64,000 bases of DNA from Actinopolymorpha singaporensis (GTDB lineage Bacteria; Actinomycetota; Actinomycetes; Propionibacteriales; Actinopolymorphaceae). Below, one piece after another: positions 59,016 through 64,000 of this stretch; positions within the stretch are counted from its first letter, which is position 1, and every line of letters begins with the position of its first letter. The stretch spans positions 5,381,981 through 5,445,980 of the forward strand of contig NZ_LT629732.1 of assembly GCF_900104745.1 (NCBI RefSeq). The letters are read 5' to 3'. The notes under the pieces were generated by a model, which had not been told where the DNA came from, did not search any database, and saw only the letters and a list, made by a program, of their open reading frames with translations. A program made the position numbers and the translations under genes.

Positions 59016-60793
59016 GAAGTTCACTACGCGGCATCTGGCTGGTCGTGGCCATGTCGGTCCGGGTCAGCCCCTGGCAGAGTTTGCTCTGCCTGGCCGAGTC
59101 ACTGGGCAGCGTCATCTCCCTGCTGCAGCCGCTCTACCTCGCGTGGTTCGTGGACGGCGTACTCCACCACGACACGGCACGTATGGCCGTCGCGGTGACG
59201 GCGTTCGCCGCCTCGACAGGCTTGAGCTGGGGCCTCGGCATGGCGGGGTGCGACGCGCGGATTCGGCAGTTCGAACGCGTCGGGTTCGCGTTCGACACCG
59301 AGATCGCCCGGATCACCGCGTCCATCCCCACCATCGACCACCTGGAGTCCGGCAAGTACCTCGACCAACTGCAGGCGCTGCGAGACCAGCAGGGCGCCCT
59401 CGGCATGGCTCTCAACAACGTGCTCAACACGTTCAAGAACGTCGTCTTCGCCGGTGGGACGATGCTGCTCGCCGCCGGCGCGGACGTCCGGCTGCTGCTG
59501 CTCGTCGTGGCCGGGCTGCCCGGCGTCGTCGCCACCCGATGGATCATTCGCTGGCAGGCGCGGGCCGAGGAAGTGTCCGCGGAGCCGGGACGGCTCGCCA
59601 CACACCTGCTGGACCTGAGTACGACGGCCGGCCCGGGCGCGGAGGTCCGCGTCTTCGGGCTGCGCGACGTGGTGCGGCACAGGCTTGACCGAGCCGTGGC
59701 CCGTTGGCGCGCGCCGACGGTCGACCTGGCCCGGCGTACCGAACTCGTCAACGCCGTCTGCGAAGCATTCTTCTTCGGCAGCGCCGGCGCGGTCCTCGCC
59801 TGGATGGTGCACGACGCGATCCGCGGGCAGGTTCCGGTCAGCGCTCTGGTGCTCGCGGTCATGCTGGTCGGCCGGCTGCAGAGCACGGCCAACGTGCTGC
59901 GGTGGTCGATCCACAACATCTCCCGGCTCACTCGTACGACCGGGCGCTTCCTGTGGCTGCGCGACTACGACCGGGAGGTACGCGCTGCGCACCGCGGCGC
60001 GCAGCCGCCGCCGGCGAGCCTTCGGCACGGAATCACGCTGGAGGGACTGAACTATGCCTACCCGGAGACGGCCGATCCCTCCCTGCGGGACGTGAGCCTG
60101 CACCTGCCGGCGGGCTCGGTCGTGGCGCTGGTGGGCGAGAACGGCGCCGGGAAATCCACCCTCGTGAAGCTGCTGACCGGGCTGTACCGCCCGACGGCGG
60201 GCCGGGTACTCGTGGACGGGGTGGACCTCGACGACCTCGACCTGCCGGCCTGGCGAACGCGGGTCTCGGGCGCCTTCCAGGACTACGCGCGGGTCGAGTT
60301 CACCGCCCGGGAATCGATCGGGGTCGGCGACCTGCCCCGCGTCGACGACGAGGCTGAAGTCAGCCGCGCGCTGCGCGAGGGTGCCGGCGAGGACGTCCTC
60401 ACCGCCCTGCCCTCCGGGCTGGCCACCCAGCTGGGCTCGTCCTGGCCGGAGGGAGTGGAGCTGTCCGGCGGGCAGTGGCAGCGGCTTGCGATCGCCCGCG
60501 GCATGATGCGCACCGACCCGTTGCTGCTCGTCCTCGACGAACCCACCGCGGCTCTCGACGCCGCCACCGAGCACGCGTTGTTCGAACGCTATGCGGCCGC
60601 CGCGCGGGCGGCCGGTGGCCGGGGCGCGGTCACCCTGCTGGTCACCCACCGGTTCTCGACGGTGGCCGCCGCCGACCTGGTTGTCGTACTGGACGGCGGC
60701 CGGGTCGCCGAGGTCGGCAGCCACGCCGAACTCGTGGCGGCGCGCGGTCACTACGCCGAGCTGTACGAGCTGCAGGCCCGCGGGTACCGCTGA
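59012..60793 (+). CDS. ABC exporter subunit B (membrane and ATPase domains fused)
   Basis: 593 residues. Six-helix membrane domain (LLCLAESLGSVISLLQPLYLAWFVDGVL, MAVAVTAFAASTGLSWGLGMAG, VCEAFFFGSAGAVLAWMVHDAI) and ATPase domain with GENGAGKST, GAFQDYARVEFTARESI, ELSGGQWQRLAIARGMM, LLLVLDEPTAALD, LVTHRFSTV. Catalytic residues are intact in both subunits. Translationally coupled to subunit A (ATGA overlap). Confidence 0.87.
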   Translation: MRSSLRGIWLVVAMSVRVSPWQSLLCLAESLGSVISLLQPLYLAWFVDGVLHHDTARMAVAVTAFAASTGLSWGLGMAGCDARIRQFERVGFAFDTEIARITASIPTIDHLESGKYLDQLQALRDQQGALGMALNNVLNTFKNVVFAGGTMLLAAGADVRLLLLVVAGLPGVVATRWIIRWQARAEEVSAEPGRLATHLLDLSTTAGPGAEVRVFGLRDVVRHRLDRAVARWRAPTVDLARRTELVNAVCEAFFFGSAGAVLAWMVHDAIRGQVPVSALVLAVMLVGRLQSTANVLRWSIHNISRLTRTTGRFLWLRDYDREVRAAHRGAQPPPASLRHGITLEGLNYAYPETADPSLRDVSLHLPAGSVVALVGENGAGKSTLVKLLTGLYRPTAGRVLVDGVDLDDLDLPAWRTRVSGAFQDYARVEFTARESIGVGDLPRVDDEAEVSRALREGAGEDVLTALPSGLATQLGSSWPEGVELSGGQWQRLAIARGMMRTDPLLLVLDEPTAALDAATEHALFERYAAAARAAGGRGAVTLLVTHRFSTVAAADLVVVLDGGRVAEVGSHAELVAARGHYAELYELQARGYR

Positions 60794-60873
60794 GGCCGGC
60801 CGCCGCGAACGCCCGTGCCGTACGGGATTCCTCCGCGGAAGAATTTCGGAGGTGGCCCATCGGGGAGGGTGCC

Positions 60874-60879
60874 TAGGCT
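60874..60879 (+). promoter_or_regulatory. -10 hexamer of a leaderless GNAT gene
   Basis: TAGGCT, seven bases (GAGCGAC), then GTG at 60887. Confidence 0.55.
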
Positions 60880-60886
60880 GAGCGAC

Positions 60887-61345
60887 GTGAGTGGCATGAG
60901 TGGCGTGGGCGGCGTGGGCGGCGTGGGCGGCGAGTTCGAGTTCGACGACGACCCCGGCCGGGTCGATCTGGACGCCCTGTGGCAGGTGCTGTCCACCCAG
61001 GTCTACTGGGGGAAGTGGCGTACCCGCGAGCACGTTCGCCGTCAGGTCGCCTCGGCCTGGCGGGTGGTCGGCGTGTACGAGGCCGCGAGCGGGCGGATGG
61101 TGGGGTTCGCGCGGGCGGTCTCCGACGGCGTGGCCCTCGCGTACCTCGCCGACGTCTACGTACTCCCCGATCTGCGGGGCAAGGGGCTCGGAACCCGCCT
61201 GGTCGAAGCCATGGTCGAGGACGGCCCCGGCGCGGACTTCCGGTGGATGCTGCACACCGCGGACGCCCACGGCCTGTACGAGAAGTTCGGCTTCGCACCA
61301 CCGGACCGGTCCTACCTCGAACGCCCCCGCAGGGACGCGGACTGA
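60887..61345 (+). CDS. GNAT acetyltransferase
   Basis: 152 residues. A Gly-Val repeat N-terminus (SGVGGVGGVGGEFEF, from 9-bp DNA repeats), then VDLDALWQVLSTQVYWGKWRTREHVRRQVASAWRVVGVYEAASGRMVGFARAVSDGVALAYLADVYVLPDLRGKGLGTRLVEAMVEDG (CoA site LRGKGLGTRL), and MLHTADAHGLYEKFGFAPPD. Typical small actinobacterial GNAT. The GTG at 60887 was chosen from the -10 hexamer spacing. Confidence 0.87.
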   Translation: MSGMSGVGGVGGVGGEFEFDDDPGRVDLDALWQVLSTQVYWGKWRTREHVRRQVASAWRVVGVYEAASGRMVGFARAVSDGVALAYLADVYVLPDLRGKGLGTRLVEAMVEDGPGADFRWMLHTADAHGLYEKFGFAPPDRSYLERPRRDAD

Positions 61346-61421
61346 AGGCTGCCCGACCGGCCGGATGCGCCCTACGTGCCTGGTCTGTCTGCCCGGTCTG
61401 CCTGCCCGGTCTGTCTGGTCC

Positions 61422-61493
61422 GGGTGATCTGGGTGGCCTGGGTGGCCTGGGTGATCTGGGTGATCTGGGTGATCTGGGTGGTCTGGGTGGTCT
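61422..61493 (+). repeat. Eight 9-bp tandem repeats (GGGTGATCT-type)
   Basis: Units GGGTGATCT, GGGTGGCCT and GGGTGGTCT follow each other eight times without interruption between the GNAT gene and the DAHP-synthase leader. In the plus frame that continues into the leader peptide they read as alternating Trp-Val-Ile/Ala. Confidence 0.88.
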
Positions 61494-61560
61494 GCCTGGA
61501 TGGCGACGCCGGCTGCCACCGGATCCTGACACCGCGTTGCCGCTCGTCGGGACCGGCGGC

Positions 61561-61566
61561 TAAGGT
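61561..61566 (+). promoter_or_regulatory. -10 hexamer of the leader-peptide transcript
   Basis: TAAGGT, seven bases (ACTCCGC), then the leader ATG at 61574. Places the transcript start on the leader start codon. Confidence 0.6.
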
Positions 61567-61573
61567 ACTCCGC

Positions 61574-61639
61574 ATGCAGTGGTGCTATCGGTTTAGCGAG
61601 CCGGCCCTGGGTGGGCACGGCGGCGACCGCATCCGCTGA
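61574..61639 (+). CDS. Aromatic amino acid leader peptide of DAHP synthase
   Basis: 21-residue peptide beginning MQWCYRF, i.e. Trp, Tyr and Phe within the first seven codons, then an ordinary Gly-rich tail to a TGA. It is followed by a terminator hairpin 19 bp after the stop and by the DAHP synthase gene. This is the classic layout of transcription attenuation: starvation for any of the three pathway end products would stall the ribosome near the start. A segment in its coding region (61600-61615) can pair with 61643-61657, and GCCCTG at 61604-61609 can pair with CAGGGC of the terminator stem. Confidence 0.78.
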   Translation: MQWCYRFSEPALGGHGGDRIR

Positions 61640-61657
61640 CATCCCCCCAGAGCCGGC

Positions 61658-61690
61658 AGGGCAGAGTCCGCACAGGACCTGCCCTTTTCT
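61658..61690 (+). terminator. Attenuator terminator before DAHP synthase
   Basis: AGGGCAG (61658-61664) pairs with CTGCCCT (61679-61685), inner TCC/GGA pair, followed by TTTTCT. A true intrinsic terminator with T-run, rare in this window. Confidence 0.85.
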
Positions 61691-61763
61691 GTGCCCCGAA
61701 CAGGGAGCCGGCCCGAGGTGACGCGGGCGGTTCCCGACACAGATCCAAGGAAAGGACCGCTCC

Positions 61764-62918
61764 GTGTCTGCCAGCCCCGCCTCAGATTCCGTGACCGCCC
61801 CCTCCGACGCCGTGCCCGGCTCCTCCGACGCCGTGCCCGGCTCGCAGCGGGCCCTCAGCGACGTCCGGATCACCCGGTCCCGTCCCCTGCTCTCACCCGC
61901 GCTGCTGCGCGACGAACTCCCGCTTCCGGACGACTCCGCGCAGGTCGTGGTCCGCGGCCGGGACGACGTCACGCGCATCCTTGCCGGCGAGGACGACCGG
62001 CTGCTCGTCGTCGTGGGGCCGTGCTCGATCCACGACCCGAAGGCCGGACTGGAGTACGCCAGGAAGCTGGCGGCGTTCGTGCCCGAGGTGGCCGCGGACC
62101 TGTGCGTGGTGATGCGGGTCTACTTCGAGAAGCCGCGTACGACGCTCGGCTGGAAGGGCCTGATCAACGACCCGGACCTCGACGGCAGCTACAACGTCAA
62201 CAAGGGCTTGCGTACGGCCCGGAAGGTGCTGCTGGACGTGCTGGCCACAGGTCTGCCGGCGGGCTGTGAGTTCCTCGACCCGATCATTCCGCAGTACATC
62301 GCTGACACCGTGAGCTGGGGTGCGATCGGCGCGCGGACCTCCGAGAGCCAGGTGCACCGGCACCTCGCCAGCGGCCTGTCCATGCCGGTGGGCTTCAAGA
62401 ACTCCACCGGCGGCGACGTGCAGGGCGCGATCGACGCGATCGGCGCCGCCGCGGTCAGCCACGTCTTCACCGGCGTCACCGAGGACGGCGTGGCCGCGAT
62501 CCTCACCACCAGCGGCAACCCCGACTGTCACGTCATCCTGCGCGGCGGGCAGACCGGGCCCAACTACGACGCAGCCGGCGTCACCGACGCTCTCGGCCGG
62601 CTGGCCAAGGCGGACCTGCGCGAACACGTGGTGGTCGACGCCAGCCACGGCAACAGTGGCAAGGACCACCTGCGCCAGCCCGTCGTCGCCGCGGACGTCG
62701 CCGCGCAGGTAGCCGCCGGACAGCGCGGAATCGTCGGCGTCATGCTGGAGAGCTTCCTGGAGCCGGGCCGGCAGAACCTCGTCGAGGGTGCGGCCGACAA
62801 GCTGCGATACGGCCAGAGCATCACCGACGCCTGCATGGGCTGGGAGCCCACGGTCGAGGTGCTGCGGGAGCTGGCGGCCGGGGTGCGCTCCCGCCGCTCG
62901 GTCGCGCGTACGAACTGA
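61764..62918 (+). CDS. aroF: Class I 3-deoxy-D-arabino-heptulosonate-7-phosphate synthase
   Basis: 384 residues; joins PEP and erythrose-4-phosphate, first step of the shikimate pathway. LLVVVGPCSIHDPKAGLEYARKL, MRVYFEKPRTTLGWKGLINDPDLDGSYNVNKGLRTARKVLL, EFLDPIIPQYIADTVSWGAIGARTSESQVHRHLASGLSMPVGFKNSTGG, ILRGGQTGPNY, VDASHGNSGKDH and GVMLESFLEPGRQ are the E. coli AroF/G/H pattern. The first 30 residues contain a duplicated SDAVPGS. Ribosome site AAGGAAAGGACC. The symbol aroF is generic; the regulating amino acid is not predictable from the protein, but the leader predicts attenuation by Trp/Tyr/Phe. Confidence 0.93.
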   Translation: MSASPASDSVTAPSDAVPGSSDAVPGSQRALSDVRITRSRPLLSPALLRDELPLPDDSAQVVVRGRDDVTRILAGEDDRLLVVVGPCSIHDPKAGLEYARKLAAFVPEVAADLCVVMRVYFEKPRTTLGWKGLINDPDLDGSYNVNKGLRTARKVLLDVLATGLPAGCEFLDPIIPQYIADTVSWGAIGARTSESQVHRHLASGLSMPVGFKNSTGGDVQGAIDAIGAAAVSHVFTGVTEDGVAAILTTSGNPDCHVILRGGQTGPNYDAAGVTDALGRLAKADLREHVVVDASHGNSGKDHLRQPVVAADVAAQVAAGQRGIVGVMLESFLEPGRQNLVEGAADKLRYGQSITDACMGWEPTVEVLRELAAGVRSRRSVARTN

Positions 62919-63043
62919 CCTTCCCCGCGGCCTCCGCGGGGTTCAGGAGGTGGGCGGATCTCCCCTACGCCACGCGAACCGGCTGTCGGTGGGCCCTGGC
63001 ATCCTCACGGCCCTCGACAACATCGACGACATCGACAACCTCG

Positions 63044-64000
63044 ATGTCCAACGCTCACGGGGAGATGGTCGGCGTGCGACACCAGGATCCAGCGGGATGG
63101 GTGCGGGTGCTGTTGTGGGAGACGGCGCAGCGGGCAGCAGACGGAGGGCGCGACCGGAGCGACCATGCCGCCCTCGAGCTTGCCGACCCGAGCCTGCCCG
63201 CACCGCTGGTCGACGGGGTGGTCGACGACTGTCTCACCGGTGCGGTCGGCCGACTGTGGGAGCGCGGCTGGCAGCCACAGGACGTGGCGGAGTTCGCGGC
63301 CAGGCGGTTGTCCGGGCCGGCCCGGCAGCTTGTGCTCGACGTGGTGGCGAGCCAGGCCGCTCGCTGTCCGAGGTCCACGCTCGATCCCCGCTGGCGATCC
63401 CAGCTGGAGGAGCTGGAGACCTCGCCGAGCTGGGCGGCCGACGGCGCGCGGCTGACGCCGTGGGCCACCCGGCGACGGCTGAGCCGGGTGGTGGCGCTCA
63501 GGCTGGCGCTCACGGTCCTGACCTTCCTGTACGCCGCACCGTCGCTCGCGGCGGTGCTTCCACCACCCGGGCGGGCCGGTGCCGCCGGTCAGGCAGGGAT
63601 GCCGGGCGTCGCCGGCACGGGTGAGCATGCTCGGCGAAATGACGCCGGCGAGAAGGTGCTGCACCGGATCCGGGCCCTGCTTGCCAAGGCGGAGTCGACG
63701 GAGTTCCCCGAGGAGGCCGAGGCGCTGAGCAGCAAGGCGCAGGCGCTGATGACGAAGTTCTCCCTGGACCAGGCCATGGTGGCCGACGACGTGTCGGTAC
63801 CTTCGGCCGGCGCGGCAGGTGCCCACGCGAGCGCCCGCCGGGTCTGGTTGCGGGCGCCCTACCTCAACGCCAAGGCCTTGCTGGCTCAGCTCGTCGCGGA
63901 AGCCAACCGCTCCCGCGTGGTGGCCTGCACCGGCATGGGATTCGTCACGATCATCGGCGCCGAGGCCGACCTGCAGATGGTGGAGCTGCTTCTCACGTCG
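63044..64000 (+). CDS. DUF2786 protein (3' end cut by window edge)
   Basis: At least 319 residues, running off the window. N-terminal part is helical (DHAALELADPSLPAPLVDGVVDDCLTGAVGRLWERGWQPQDVAEFAARRLSG). The central segment KVLHRIRALLAKAESTEFPEEAEALSSKAQALMTKFSLDQAMV is the DUF2786 motif (I-x-x-LLAKAESTxFxxEAEAFxxKAxELM). After it comes RRVWLRAPYLNAKALLAQLVAEANRSRVVACTGMGFVTIIGAEADLQMVELL. Function unknown; DUF2786 proteins are widespread in actinobacteria and some phages. Start ATG 63044 is tentative; it lies 125 bp after the DAHP synthase gene. Confidence 0.8.
   Translation, partial: MSNAHGEMVGVRHQDPAGWVRVLLWETAQRAADGGRDRSDHAALELADPSLPAPLVDGVVDDCLTGAVGRLWERGWQPQDVAEFAARRLSGPARQLVLDVVASQAARCPRSTLDPRWRSQLEELETSPSWAADGARLTPWATRRRLSRVVALRLALTVLTFLYAAPSLAAVLPPPGRAGAAGQAGMPGVAGTGEHARRNDAGEKVLHRIRALLAKAESTEFPEEAEALSSKAQALMTKFSLDQAMVADDVSVPSAGAAGAHASARRVWLRAPYLNAKALLAQLVAEANRSRVVACTGMGFVTIIGAEADLQMVELLLTS

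Noticed and set aside
61422-61493. CRISPR-like array
   Set aside because: Units are 9 bp without spacers; a minisatellite, not a CRISPR.

Overview
This is chromosomal DNA of a high-GC actinobacterium. Codon third positions are almost always G or C, GTG starts are frequent, many genes appear to be leaderless, and the core gene order is actinobacterial. The conserved backbone is adoK - erpA - glycerate kinase - gcvT - pepA - (lpdA) sucB/dlaT - TIGR01777 epimerase - lipB - lipA - DUF4191 - RDD - glnA. This matches the order I know from the Mycobacterium tuberculosis Rv2202c-Rv2220 region. Genus cannot be fixed from the sequence alone; a Propionibacteriales-type soil actinomycete (Kribbella/Actinopolymorpha-like) is my guess.

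Layout. 1-1.7 kb: adenosine kinase (partial) and a lipoprotein. 1.7-6.8 kb: an L-fucose oxidation block (enolase-superfamily dehydratase, aldo/keto reductase, lactonase) and an M81 peptidase. 6.8-14 kb: a tightly overlapping cluster of an ABC-ATPase-like protein without a Walker A motif, a Tat-type lipoprotein binding protein, a fused double permease and a membrane-anchored STAND/NB-ARC-like protein whose P-loop lysine is threonine. This is the strongest candidate here for an undescribed system. 14-22.4 kb: PHP hydrolase, erpA, glycerate kinase, double GNAT, the complete pspA-pspAA-htpX-pspAB envelope-stress operon, DUF3043. 22.5-27.5 kb: a cobalamin riboswitch followed by a secreted protein and an ECF transporter (T, fused A-A', S). 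27.4-28.4 kb: an XRE regulator plus a ClpP-fold protein lacking all catalytic residues, with a perfect operator-like palindrome. 28.4-45.3 kb: one-carbon, lipoate and 2-oxoacid dehydrogenase genes and glnA, interrupted by a tandem pair of Ser/Thr kinase-like membrane proteins, one apparently a pseudokinase. glnA carries a textbook four-element GlnR operator.

45.3-49.5 kb is accessory. The last codons and terminator of glnA are duplicated as 121-bp direct repeats about 1 kb apart. Between them lie an NTF2-like gene and the C-terminal relic of a tyrosine integrase ending 3 bp before the right repeat, so this looks like the scar of an integrated element that used the 3' end of glnA. To the right, in less GC-rich DNA, are a surface protein with a C-terminal anchor and a class F-type sortase.

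49.5-64 kb holds regulators, GNATs, a nucleotidyltransferase, a RecF-like ATPase, YceI/MarR/EamA, an EEP nuclease, a heterodimeric ABC exporter, and a class I DAHP synthase preceded by a Trp/Tyr/Phe leader peptide and a terminator hairpin (aromatic-amino-acid attenuation). The window ends inside a DUF2786 protein. A recurrent motif, TANNNT (or CANNNT) then 6-7 bases then ATG/GTG, occurs at eleven gene starts and supports leaderless transcription; it was used to choose several starts. No tRNA, rRNA or CRISPR was seen.
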